NCBI GenBank assembly: GCA_034190295.1
Contig: JAXHSW010000015.1
Span: forward strand, 1-64,000
Length of the DNA: 64,000 nt
Reading direction: 5' to 3'
DNA from: Okeania sp034190295
Lineage (GTDB): Bacteria; Cyanobacteriota; Cyanobacteriia; Cyanobacteriales; Microcoleaceae
In this document: in pieces, positions 19,025 through 27,862 of the stretch
How positions within the stretch are numbered: the stretch's first letter is position 1
How the letters are laid out: the number at the start of each line of letters is the position of its first letter
Notes under the pieces: model-generated
Databases searched by the model: none
Told to the model about the DNA's origin: nothing
The model's input: the letters and a program-made list of their open reading frames with translations, nothing else
Made by a program: the position numbers and the translations under genes

Positions 19025-20386
19025 TTAAGCAGACTCATGCTGTTTATGCCAAGTTGGATGCCATAACAATTCAGCAGTGGATCGTTTTTCTACCATTTCT
19101 TCAGTGATAATGCAACGGGTGACATCTTTACGGGATGGTAACTCATACATTACCTCTAACATTAACTCTTCTAAAATACCTCGCAATGCTCTAGCTCCTG
19201 TTTTGCGTCTATATGCTTCTTTAGCGATCGCCCTGAGAGCTTCTTTGTTAAATTCCAGCTTAACATTATCCATCTTTAATAATTTTTGATACTGTTTAAC
19301 TAAAGCATTTTGTGGTTCAGTTAATATTTTCATTAATGCTGTTTCATCTAATGGGTCAATTACTGTTAATACTGGCATTCGTCCGATAAATTCTGGAATC
19401 AAACCAAACTTAACTAAGTCATCTGGTTCTGCACTTTTTAGTACATTAATGTTACGTTTTTCTTTTGATTGTAAAGCTATATTATCTTGATTAATATCTT
19501 CGGCCTGAATAAAGCCCAATGATTTTTTTCCCTGTCGTTGTTCAACTATTTTCTCCAACCCGACAAAAGCACCACCACAGATAAACAAAATTGAATTGGT
19601 ATCAAGCTGAATAAAATCTTGATAGGGATGTTTTCGCCCTCCTTGTGGTGGGACATTAACTATTGTCCCCTCCAATATTTTTAATAGAGCTTGTTGTACT
19701 CCTTCTCCGGATACATCTCTTGTGATGGAAGTATTTTCACCTTTACGAGCAATTTTATCTATTTCATCTATATATATAATTCCTCTCTGAGCAGCTTCTA
19801 TATCAAAGTCTGCTACTTGCAATAACCTTAACAATACATTCTCTACATCATCCCCTACATAACCTGCTTCGGTAAGGGTTGTTGCATCTGCTACAGCAAA
19901 TGGCACATCTAGTAAGTCTGCTAGAGTTTGAGCTAACAGAGTTTTTCCACAACCAGTTGGGCCAATTAAGAGGATATTAGATTTTTGTAATTCTACATCT
20001 GGGTCAACGCTGTTGTCGGAATTATCCTTTGTTTGAGAACTCAGACGTTTGTAGTGATTATATACTGCTACTGACAGTACTTTTTTTGCCTGCTGTTGTC
20101 CAATTACATGATGATCCAGGTATTGATTAATTTCTGTAGGTTTTGGTACTGCTTTTAAGGAAGTTTTGCTCTTACCTGAATGGCGATCGTTTGCTAATTG
20201 AGATTCTATTCGGCTAGCTGAAGTATCATCTTTTCTAGAGTTAAAAATTTCTTCTTCTAATATTTCGTTACAGAGTTCTACACATTCATCGCAAATATAA
20301 ACTCCAGGACCTGCTATTAACTTACGGACTTGGTCTTGGGACTTGCCACAAAATGAGCATTTAAGATGGGAGTCGTATCTGGACAT
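19025..20386 (-). CDS. clpX: ATP-dependent protease ATPase subunit ClpX
   Basis: A 453-residue AAA+ unfoldase that feeds substrates to ClpP. The N-terminal zinc-binding domain shows CSFCGKS...CDECVELC (residues 10-40). Walker A is GPTGCGKT, Walker B IIYIDEIDK, the pore loop EAGYVGDD, and the ClpP-docking loop is KSLGF (IGF-type). Sensor and lid regions (KTGARALRGILEE) are intact. I start at MSRYDSHLKCSFCGKSQ, which matches the family N-terminus; an in-frame upstream ATG would add 26 residues lacking conservation. clpP usually precedes clpX in cyanobacteria but is not found in the 1.1 kb upstream, which is filled with repeats. The gene contains HIP1-like sites. Confidence 0.98.
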   Translation of the reverse strand: MSRYDSHLKCSFCGKSQDQVRKLIAGPGVYICDECVELCNEILEEEIFNSRKDDTSASRIESQLANDRHSGKSKTSLKAVPKPTEINQYLDHHVIGQQQAKKVLSVAVYNHYKRLSSQTKDNSDNSVDPDVELQKSNILLIGPTGCGKTLLAQTLADLLDVPFAVADATTLTEAGYVGDDVENVLLRLLQVADFDIEAAQRGIIYIDEIDKIARKGENTSITRDVSGEGVQQALLKILEGTIVNVPPQGGRKHPYQDFIQLDTNSILFICGGAFVGLEKIVEQRQGKKSLGFIQAEDINQDNIALQSKEKRNINVLKSAEPDDLVKFGLIPEFIGRMPVLTVIDPLDETALMKILTEPQNALVKQYQKLLKMDNVKLEFNKEALRAIAKEAYRRKTGARALRGILEELMLEVMYELPSRKDVTRCIITEEMVEKRSTAELLWHPTWHKQHESA

Positions 20387-21569
20387 ATTTGTTTGATTCC
20401 TTGATGATGGGGGTCTTTTTTTTCTGAGGAGTTCAAAAGCTGTTATGGCGCTGCGCCCAGGCAACAGCTCCGGATGGGGAATAAAAAGCTGTTAGCTCCG
20501 CATTCCGTCAGGAATAATATAAGACTTATAGCTATTGGACAGTTCCTGCAATTTGTACATAAGCCAGCGCACATTGCTATATTTGATATTAATGATTGAA
20601 AAATCCAGATATTAGTTATATTTAAGTCTGAATTTCACAACTTCTTATATTTCTCATTTCAACTCAACTTTAATTATATAGCAATTCTCAACAAGCGTGA
20701 GGTACAAAATTCCTTTGCTGCGCGGGAGTAGGGAATAAAAAAGAAGAAAAACAACTGTACTTCAGTAACTTGAGAAATGCTATGTATATTTTTAAGTATT
20801 TTCATTTTTAAATAAATAAGATCGTTGAAATAATTTACTGTTAAATTTGTATATTCAGAATGTTTAACAAATATAAGCATCTGGCCTGATGATTTTAAAC
20901 TCAAAACATCAAAATAAGTTAGGTCTGAATCATTACCGAATAATTAATAATTAATAATTAAATAATTAGCGCCTTGAAGCCTCCCCTTTTAAGGGGAAAA
21001 ACAAAGAGAATATTCCTTATATTCAATCAAGGACGGTTTTAACCAGAGGTAATTATCCATTACCTATTAATGAAAATTGTAGGCTGGATTATGATTATAT
21101 TACCGAATAATTAATAATTAAATAATTCGCGCCTTGAAGCCTCCCTTTACCAATGGATAATTGACAATTGATAATTGATAATTAAAGAGTTAGAAAGGAG
21201 CGAGAATAGCGAGAATTATTTCATTATCCATTATCCACTATCCATTAATACTATTTCCTTATATTCAATTCCGTAGCGGTTAAAACCCGAGGTAATTATC
21301 AATTATCCATTAATGAAATATCCACAATTTATTAGTTTTTTGCATAATCTGTATCAGATGTGAGAATTTTATTGCTTCGGGGTTTCCCATTCCCTGTTCC
21401 CTATTTCCTCAAAATATACAATATCTCACAACTCAAATTAGATTGCTATAGATTTAGATACTGACTAACTATTTTGAAAATATCTATTAAGCAGAAAATG
21501 TTGAAAATTTTATAAAAATAAAAAATATTTTGAACGAAAGGAGAAATATTGTGATATAGTCTCTAAGTT
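20387..21569. repeat. 1.2-kb spacer with two family A copies
   Basis: Bases 20460-20520 hold GGCAACAG and GCTGTTAGCTCCGC family G fragments. About 20934-21072 and 21104-21310 are two plus-strand family A copies (TTACCGAATAATTAATAATT...CTCCCCTTTTAAGGGG...), the second with long AATTGATAATT runs. Bases 21480-21569 are AT-rich and should carry the hupE promoter. No gene is supported. Confidence 0.75.
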
Positions 21570-21699
21570 ATGTTGGTTCTAGCGAGGGTCAGTCGTTAGA
21601 AGTAAGGGGAAAGTTTGGTGTAAATCCAACGCTGTCCCGCAACTGTGAAATGAGTTTAGTCAAATCTAAAATTTCATTAAGCCAGAATGCCCACCAACA
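21570..21699 (+). promoter_or_regulatory. Cobalamin (B12) riboswitch
   Basis: An adenosylcobalamin-type riboswitch. The closing stem is ATGTTGGT (21570-21577) with ACCAACAT (21692-21699). Conserved core elements are in order: AGGGTCAGTCGTTAGAAG, GGGGAAAGTTTGGTGTAAATCC, CGCTGTCCCGCAACTGTGA, and the B12-box-like AAGCCAGAATGCC at 21678-21690. It ends about 40 bases before the chosen hupE start, so it probably controls translation initiation or early termination of that operon. It indicates that HupE expression is repressed by cobalamin, in line with cobalt import. Confidence 0.95.
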
Positions 21700-21737
21700 T
21701 TATTAGGAAAAATAATCAATACATCTGCGAGGTATGG

Positions 21738-22412
21738 ATGAAAGACAAACATTACAAACCTACAACAAGTAGGGTGGCTCATCAATTGCATAGAATAAGA
21801 GTAATTGTAGCACTGGCAATTTTAATTTTTTTCAGCACAATAGAATCGGCTATAGCTCATCATCCAATGGATGGAAAAACACCAAGTAATTTATGGGAAG
21901 GTTTCCTATCTGGTGTAGGACATCCAGTCATTGGAATCGATCATCTGGCTTTTGTCGTGGCAGTGGGATTAATAGCAGTAGGAATCCCCAATGGTATATT
22001 AATATTAGCATCTTTTCTCGCTACAGTAATATTAGGAACAGGTATCCATCTCCTCAGTATTGATTTACCTTTAACAGAAATAGCGATCGCTCTATCAGTA
22101 GTTGCTTTTGGTACAATGCTAGTTCTCAAACAGAAGCTAAGTCTCCAATTATTAAGTATCTCTGCAGCTATTGCTGGTATCTTTCATGGTTATGCTTATG
22201 GAGAGGCAATTATTGGTGCAGAAATGACACCTTTATTTGCATATTTGTTAGGCTTTACAGTGGTTCAGTTATTAATAGCATTATTGGTAATGAAATCTGC
22301 TGAATTAGTCAGTAATTATTGGGAAAATAAATTCTTTATTGTAATGTGCTTCTTGGGTTTAGCAATAGGTGCTATTGGAATGGTATTTTTCACCAGCGCC
22401 ATATTTAGTTAA
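21738..22412 (+). CDS. hupE: HupE/UreJ-family putative cobalt or nickel transporter
   Basis: A 224-residue inner-membrane protein with a cleavable-looking signal (hydrophobic 20-38, ending ESAIA before HHPMDG) and about six membrane segments. The family motif GxxHPxxGxDH is G59-VGHPVIGID-H69. An N-terminal HHP after the signal is a likely metal ligand. HupE/UreJ proteins import nickel or cobalt; control by a cobalamin riboswitch points to cobalt. I choose ATG 21738, preceded by CGAGG, rather than the ATG at 21687, because the longer form begins inside the riboswitch and would bury the signal peptide. A DUF1636 gene follows after 47 bases, consistent with one transcript. Confidence 0.92.
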   Translation: MKDKHYKPTTSRVAHQLHRIRVIVALAILIFFSTIESAIAHHPMDGKTPSNLWEGFLSGVGHPVIGIDHLAFVVAVGLIAVGIPNGILILASFLATVILGTGIHLLSIDLPLTEIAIALSVVAFGTMLVLKQKLSLQLLSISAAIAGIFHGYAYGEAIIGAEMTPLFAYLLGFTVVQLLIALLVMKSAELVSNYWENKFFIVMCFLGLAIGAIGMVFFTSAIFS

Positions 22413-22459
22413 TAGTTAATAGCAAAATTAAATTCCTGGAAATTATCAAAAAAAACAGA

Positions 22460-22864
22460 ATGTCTACGCCACAAATACTATTTGTTTGTACTACTTGTGC
22501 GAGTGTTTGGAAAGATGGGAAACGACAAGGTATTAGTGGAGGAGAAAAACTACTCGATCGACTTTCTCAAGAATATGAAAATTGGTATTTACGCGATAAA
22601 TTTTCGATCGAGGCAACAGAATGTATGAGTGCTTGTAGTCACTCTTGTGCTATTTCTTTTGCTGCTCCTGGTAAACACACTTATGTATTTGGAGATTTAC
22701 CATCTCAAACAGAAATGTTGTCAGAAATATCAACAGCAATATTAGAATGTGCGAGTCTCTATGATGCTAAATCTGATGGATTATTATCTTGGTCGGAAAG
22801 ACCTGAGCAGTTAAAAAAAGGTGTTTTAGCAAGAATTCCGCCATTAATTTCTGGGGAGATTTAA
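22460..22864 (+). CDS. DUF1636 putative metal-binding protein
   Basis: A 134-residue DUF1636 protein. It resembles a thioredoxin-fold ferredoxin-like protein, with C10-TT-C13 near the N-terminus and C55, C59 and C63 in ECMSACSHSC, ligands fit for a metal or Fe-S site. DUF1636 genes are found beside cobalamin-riboswitch or zinc-regulated CobW and HupE genes, which agrees with this setting. The exact role is not known; a metal chaperone or regulatory metal sink is plausible. It lies 47 bases after hupE on the same strand and probably belongs to the riboswitch-controlled unit. A GTP-binding CobW-type gene follows after a repeat-containing gap. Confidence 0.88.
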   Translation: MSTPQILFVCTTCASVWKDGKRQGISGGEKLLDRLSQEYENWYLRDKFSIEATECMSACSHSCAISFAAPGKHTYVFGDLPSQTEMLSEISTAILECASLYDAKSDGLLSWSERPEQLKKGVLARIPPLISGEI

Positions 22865-23806
22865 GCAAAATTAATGGTTGAATAAATACGGATATTTTTC
22901 AGTGTTAATTGTGTTTCTTCGTAAGCATTTAGCCGTCAGCTATCAGCTATGAGTTATTAGCTTATTATCAGCTCAAAAGAGGAATTAGTTCCCTAGGAGA
23001 ATTAAAACTTATAAAAAAAATGTCTTCAGCTAACCTAAGTAAGTTATTACCTTCATGCATCTGTTTGCGCAGCATGACAAAAGGAAATGCTGAATGCTGA
23101 ATGCTAATAACTGTTTGCGCAGCATTCCGTAGGAAATGCTTACGTTTCTTCTATCATCTTTTACTATGACTTTAAATGTAAATAAGAAATTTAATTCTCT
23201 AGAAAACAGGGGAAAGTTTTAGTAACTTTTTTTGCCTGCTAAAAAAATTGAGAATCTAGTTTCAAACTCATTTCTAAATTCTATAGAAGGTAAAAGCTCC
23301 AGAAAGCAAAAATGGGAAAAACATTTCTCCTTATTTGATTCATCATCACTCTATTTTCTCAGGAATTCAATATTTGTTTTTGCTATGGATAAAGGAAAAA
23401 ATCCAAAGGGAAAAAAAAGATGAAATTTTATAGTCGATCAAATATTTATAGCAGTAAAAGGAAAGGACGTGGATATATCAAAAGCTTAAAACTCAGACAA
23501 AAAAATTTTCGCTCCTTTGGTTCTTCATTACTTCCTTACTTGCTTCTGCTATACCTAATAAACCTAGAGAATTTTGTGCTTAGTTTTATTTCTGCTAATT
23601 TTTGATTCCTTGATTTTTCCCGCTCTTTTCTGTGGCGAGTTTAACACCCCACCTGTCTAAACGGTGCTTCAAATTTTTCGGAGTTTGTAGACATGAAGTG
23701 GCGTGTAGAAGACTATCCATAAGCAATTTTCTCTTCTGCCTTTTGCCTGCTTCAATTTCAATTTTTTATTTGTCAAAAAAATTATCAAGAAACAGTATTA
23801 AAATTT
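22865..23806. repeat. Spacer between DUF1636 and CobW genes
   Basis: Bases 22920-23140 are family G sequence (TCAGCTATCAGCT, GCATTCCGTAGGAAATGC, TTTGCGCAGCA). Bases 23470-23500 repeat the phrase ATATCAAAAGCTTAAAACTC. Three short open plus-strand frames (23232-23423, 23420-23605, 23632-23892) have low-complexity Ser/Lys/Phe content and no recognisable family. Insertion of repeats here may have separated the CobW gene from the riboswitch operon. Confidence 0.6.
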
Positions 23807-24862
23807 ATGAGTGCAAAAATTCCTGTTACTGTAATTACAGGCTTTCTCGGCAGTGGAAAAACTACCACAATTCGCCATTTATTACAAAATAATCAAGGTC
23901 GTCGTATTGCAGTTTTAGTTAATGAATTTGGAGAAGTTGGCATAGATGGAGAACTTCTACGTTCCTGTCAAGATTGTGATGAAGAAGATGCCACTAATAA
24001 CATTGTTGAACTAACAAATGGTTGTCTTTGCTGTACAGTTCAAGAAGAATTTTTTCCTACTATGCAACAACTCTTAAAACGTCGAGAAAAAATCGATAGT
24101 ATTTTAATAGAAACTTCTGGGTTAGCATTACCTAAACCTTTAGTACAAGCATTTCGTTGGCCGGAAATTAAGACTTCTGCAACTGTAGATGGAGTTGTTA
24201 CTGTTGTTGATTGTGAAGCAATAGCAAATGGTACTTTAGTAGGAGATATTGATGCTTTAGAAGCTCAACGTCAAGCTGACCCAAATTTAGACCATGAAAC
24301 ACCAATTGAAGAATTATTTGAAGACCAGTTAGCCTGTGCCGATCTAGTGTTATTAACTAAGGTTGATATGGTTGATGAAGCTACTTTAAATAAAGTACAA
24401 AATTGGTTAAAGGAACAGTTGCCTAAAACTGTCAAAATAGTTCCTTGTATTGGAGGAGAAATTAGTCCGGATGTATTGTTAGGATTTAATGCAGCAGTTG
24501 AAGATGATTTAGATGCTCGACCTAGTCACCATGATACGGAGGAAGACCACGAACATGATGATGAAATTAATTCTGTTCATTTAATTTTAGAGCGAGAATT
24601 TGAACCAAAAGAATTAGTAGAAAAGTTGAAAAGGTTAGCGATAAATGATGAAATTTATCGGATTAAAGGTTTTGTTGCGGTGCCTAATAAACCAATGCGT
24701 TTAGTTTTGCAAGGAGTAGGTTCGCGCTTTGATTATTTCTATGACCGTCAGTGGCAAAAAGAGGAAGTTAGGCAGACTAAGTTAGTATTAATTGGTCGTG
24801 ATTTACAACTAGAAAAAATTCACTCTGAGTTGGGTAATAATATAGAATTTACCCCTGAGTGA
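23807..24862 (+). CDS. CobW/COG0523-family GTPase metallochaperone
   Basis: A 351-residue GTPase of the COG0523 (CobW) family, which delivers a metal ion to target enzymes or transporters. It shows the P-loop GFLGSGKTT (residues 12-20), the family-defining CxCC motif C73-L-C75-C76, ETSGLALPKP, and LLTKVDMVDE as the guanine-specificity region. A His/Asp/Glu-rich stretch near residue 240 (HHDTEEDHEHDDE) probably holds metal. The C-terminal CobW_C domain ends the protein. Together with riboswitch-controlled HupE and DUF1636 upstream on the same strand, cobalt is the likely ligand, but COG0523 proteins also handle zinc, nickel and iron. Its own promoter is not evident. Confidence 0.92.
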   Translation: MSAKIPVTVITGFLGSGKTTTIRHLLQNNQGRRIAVLVNEFGEVGIDGELLRSCQDCDEEDATNNIVELTNGCLCCTVQEEFFPTMQQLLKRREKIDSILIETSGLALPKPLVQAFRWPEIKTSATVDGVVTVVDCEAIANGTLVGDIDALEAQRQADPNLDHETPIEELFEDQLACADLVLLTKVDMVDEATLNKVQNWLKEQLPKTVKIVPCIGGEISPDVLLGFNAAVEDDLDARPSHHDTEEDHEHDDEINSVHLILEREFEPKELVEKLKRLAINDEIYRIKGFVAVPNKPMRLVLQGVGSRFDYFYDRQWQKEEVRQTKLVLIGRDLQLEKIHSELGNNIEFTPE

Positions 24863-25359
24863 CTTTGAGTATCTAAGATGTCTACGGCCTATCAGTTATC
24901 AGTTACCGAATAATTAAAGTAAAAATCCTCTCACTCGCCGTGGAGAAACAAGCGGTCGAGGGATGGATGGGTTTCCTAACCATATCCAATCGACCAAGAG
25001 AGAAAAAATTTTCATAATTAGTCAATCCTCTTCTTTTCAAGAAGAGGTAATTATTAATTATTAATTATTAATTATTAATTGTTGAACAGTTTTTTCCATC
25101 ACCAATAAGATTTTGTCAATCTCATCCTCTGTTCGGTAGCGCATAAGCTGATAGCTATTTGGGCAGCAGTCCGCAGGAAATGCTTACTTACCTGGACTTT
25201 TGGTAACTTGACCAAAATTAACAAAGTTCTGTTTATTTATGTGCAGGTACTTAGTAGAATTAAGGAGGCTCTAGCTGGAAATATTAGTTCCAGAAGCTCC
25301 ACTCACAGCTTTTAGAGAACAACTTTAACGGATATGAATAGTACGCGAGAAAAATAATT
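24863..25359. repeat. Family A composite copy and spacer
   Basis: Bases 24904-25084 are a family A copy of the longer form, containing CACTCGCCGTGGAGAAAC and GGATGGATGGGTTTCC sequences, ending AATTGTTGAAC. Bases 25130-25190 carry family G fragments. Bases 25260-25359 lead into the TerB gene; no clear promoter was recognised. Confidence 0.75.
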
Positions 25360-25866
25360 ATGTCAATATCTTTGGAAGAAGTTTATAAAATTGTTGGTCT
25401 GTGGTTTTTTCAAGATACTTTTGGGTGGCACTTGAGCGATCTTCCTCCTGATGAGACCTATGAAGCACTTACGAAAGCAATGCTTATTTGTGCAAAAGGA
25501 GATGGGGTTCTTGCACCAGAAGAAAGAGACTGGATTATAGGTTTCTCTGCAGTTAGAGGAATGCAACCCACACTGATTGAGGAAATGAAAAAGTATGAAG
25601 CAACAGAAGATTTAGAGGAAGTTATTAGTCGTACATCTCAAGCAATTAAGGCAAAAAGAGCCGCTATATATTATGCGATTAAGGCTTGTTCCGCGGATGT
25701 TGAATATCATGAAAGTGAGCAAGTATATGTTCATAAAATGGCTGGTTTAATCGGTGTATCGGAAGAAGAAGTGAGTCAGTTAGAAGCCATGTATTTAGAA
25801 GAAAAAAGACTGCAAGAAAAACGAGTTAAACTTTTATTTCCTGATGGTCTACCTTATAGCTCTTGA
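25360..25866 (+). CDS. TerB-family protein
   Basis: A 168-residue all-helical protein related to TerB/TerB-like domains. Diagnostic pieces are AMLICAKGDGVLAPEERDWI (acidic calcium/metal-site-like), and AIKACSADVEYHESEQVYVHKMAGLIGVSEEEVSQLE, the typical second half with an Asp-Val-Glu acidic turn. TerB proteins bind divalent metal and are associated with membrane-linked stress or phage-resistance modules, but isolated copies are common in cyanobacteria. A lysine/glutamate-rich tail ends the protein. Nearby decayed kinase and vWA fragments (26426-27560) could be remains of a Ter-like module; this is inference. The start ATG at 25360 lacks an obvious Shine-Dalgarno site. Confidence 0.8.
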   Translation: MSISLEEVYKIVGLWFFQDTFGWHLSDLPPDETYEALTKAMLICAKGDGVLAPEERDWIIGFSAVRGMQPTLIEEMKKYEATEDLEEVISRTSQAIKAKRAAIYYAIKACSADVEYHESEQVYVHKMAGLIGVSEEEVSQLEAMYLEEKRLQEKRVKLLFPDGLPYSS

Positions 25867-26425
25867 AGTCAAGGAAAAAAACACAGGTAGTCCTGCGGAG
25901 CGTAATGGTAAAGTACAAATTGTAGCATTATAGTGATGTATGAAGTTCCATATAACTCCAATGTGGTTACTTAACTTTTTAGAGAATTATAACGGTTTTT
26001 CGTACTAACCTTCCGATACGCTGTCGCATTGCATTGTTAAACCTTTTGACGAAAAAGAATGGGGTTATCTTTCAATAATTGATAATTACCGAAAAATTGT
26101 GGTTTAAAGCCTCCTCTTTTAAGAGGATAAAAGCGGTCCTTCGCGACAGCGGAACGGAGTTCTCTCTTCGTAGCAAACCCGTTGGGTGGGATGGCAAGAA
26201 AACCTCGCCATATCCATGAGACCAAGAGAAGAAAAAAAATCCATCGATCCAATCCCCTTATTTATAAGAAGAGGTAATTCTAAATTCGCGCATTCTAAAT
26301 TCTTAATTATTGAACTCTTCCTTTTAGGGAGAGGATTGAATAAAAGGAAAATTTTTTCTTGTTTCTCCACGGCAAGTGAGAGGATTTTTACCTTAATTAT
26401 TCGGTAAAAACTTGGCTGTTAAATT
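25867..26425. repeat. Family A composite repeat
   Basis: From 26086 (TTACCGAAAAATTGTGG) to about 26406 (TTATTCGGTAA) is a compound of two family A sequences facing each other, with an interior carrying GTTGGGTGGGATGG and ACCAAGAGAAG. Bases 25867-26085 show nothing recognisable. Overlapping short frames on both strands are repeat-derived. Confidence 0.7.
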
Positions 26426-26637
26426 TTCAGACTTGATGTTCTTCATTAATGAGGCAATCGCGAAATTCTATTAAACCTGCTCTAACTCTTACTCCATCTT
26501 TTTCAATAGTATCAGCAAATTCCATTATTGTTTCTTTTATATGTAAGCAGGAGTACCAATTATTTCTCTTTATTTCTCTGCTTTTAGTAAGATTTTGATC
26601 TTTAAATTTGGAGACTCCAAAGTCGATAATTTTTGGT
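26426..26637 (-). pseudogene. Relic of a Ser/Thr kinase joined to a vWA fragment
   Basis: Reading the minus strand from 26637 gives PKIIDFGVSKFKD, a kinase DFG segment. In a shifted frame come IGTPAYI (the activation-loop GTPAYxAPE motif), then ETIMEFADTIEKDGVRVRAGLIEFRD, which resembles a vWA-domain helix and strand, ending at TGA 26426. The frameshift and the loss of everything between GTPAY and the vWA segment show decay. A family G repeat borders it at 26640. Confidence 0.65.
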
Positions 26638-27129
26638 AAGCATTTCGGTCTGAATGCGGAGCTAACAGCTATTAGCAGTCAGCTATTCCTAGGTCATGCA
26701 CTCGCATTCAGCAATTAATAATGAATAATTATTTCTCATACCATTTCTCTGTAACAATGCGCTTAATAATTATTGCTCAGACCTTATTAAACTGACTATT
26801 CTCATCTTTATATTAAGTGCAACTTCATGGATAAATGGTATCAAGTTGGGGAAAGAGACTTTGACAGTAACTTTTTGTTCTTTCCTCAATTTCAAAGGTT
26901 GCTTTTACCGAAAAATTGGGTTTAAAGCCTCCCCCTTTTAGGGGGATAAAAAAAAATTCAGTTCAGTATTTTCAAGCCTCCGGCTTTAGTCGGAGGTACT
27001 GATAACTGATAACTGATAACTGATAACTGATAACTGATAACTGATAACTGATAACTGAAATGACCTTTCCCAACATTAATAGCTGAAGTCCGCAGTTCCG
27101 ACCTAGGAGGCTAGCTAATAGCTGACGGC
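26638..27129. repeat. Repeats inside the decayed kinase tract
   Basis: Bases 26640-26900 are family G sequence (GCATTTCGGTCTGAATGCGG, TGAATAATTATTTCTC, GCAGTAACTTTTTGTTC-like) also found near 38940 and 51115. Bases 26906-26960 are a short family A piece and 26998-27058 an AACTGAT heptamer run. These probably separated parts of one kinase gene. Confidence 0.65.
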
Positions 27130-27560
27130 TGAATGCTGATAATTTTTGTTTGCTCATTTTCGCCGACAATAATATTTGCTGGTTTTAAGTCAATAAAGTT
27201 CAGTTAAGGATTTTTTTGCACTTCTGTAACCTCAAAAGCTTATCTAATGGTTCTATTCTTTATGGGTTTTGCTCTTATCTGTTAGCTCCGCATGACAAAC
27301 GGAAACTGTATTGGGTTTTAAGTCTCTGTGAATAATGTTGCATTTATGAGCTGCGGATGTGTCTAATAATATTTGTTTGAATAAATGTTTGTTTTTTTCA
27401 TTTTTGATTTGGTTGATAATATTTTGTTTTGGAGGTTTAAATTAGATGTAGTTATAGGTTTCTGTTTTTGGTTTTAATATTTTAAACTTTACCCTTTTTG
27501 TCTGATTGTTAAATGGGGAAATTTTTCTGAGTTGGTTAACGAGGTTTCAATCTTTTTAGG
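27130..27560 (-). pseudogene. Further Ser/Thr kinase remnants
   Basis: On the minus strand, 27297-27391 reads HLFKQILLDTSAAHKCNIIHRDLKPN, an intact kinase catalytic loop, and then runs into a family G fragment (GCGGAGCTAACAG). A second loop, DLKPANIIVGENEQTK, reads from about 27193 to 27147. Upstream (27400-27560) fragments such as FKILKPKTE resemble an N-lobe with frameshifts. Two catalytic loops imply two kinase copies or a local duplication. All are broken by stops. Confidence 0.6.
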
Positions 27561-27862
27561 GGTTTTTTTCAATTTTGTGATATTCTATACTTATGATAAA
27601 GTTCGGGTATTCTATATCTTGATTGAGTTTTAAGGCTGTTAATTCCTATTCTGCCGTTGTTTTGCCCGATATTTCTTTGAATTTTCTTTGCTCAAAATGA
27701 CTAATTTTTCTTTGGTCGTTTTTTGCTTTTTTGACAAAAAGTTGTTTTTGTGATATGTAAAGGGAGTTTTTTCGGTTTTCGGAAATGTTTTATGTTGAAT
27801 AAAAAATCTAACATATGGGCGAATTACTCCTAATAACATTAAGCGATCGCAGTTGGTTTGAG

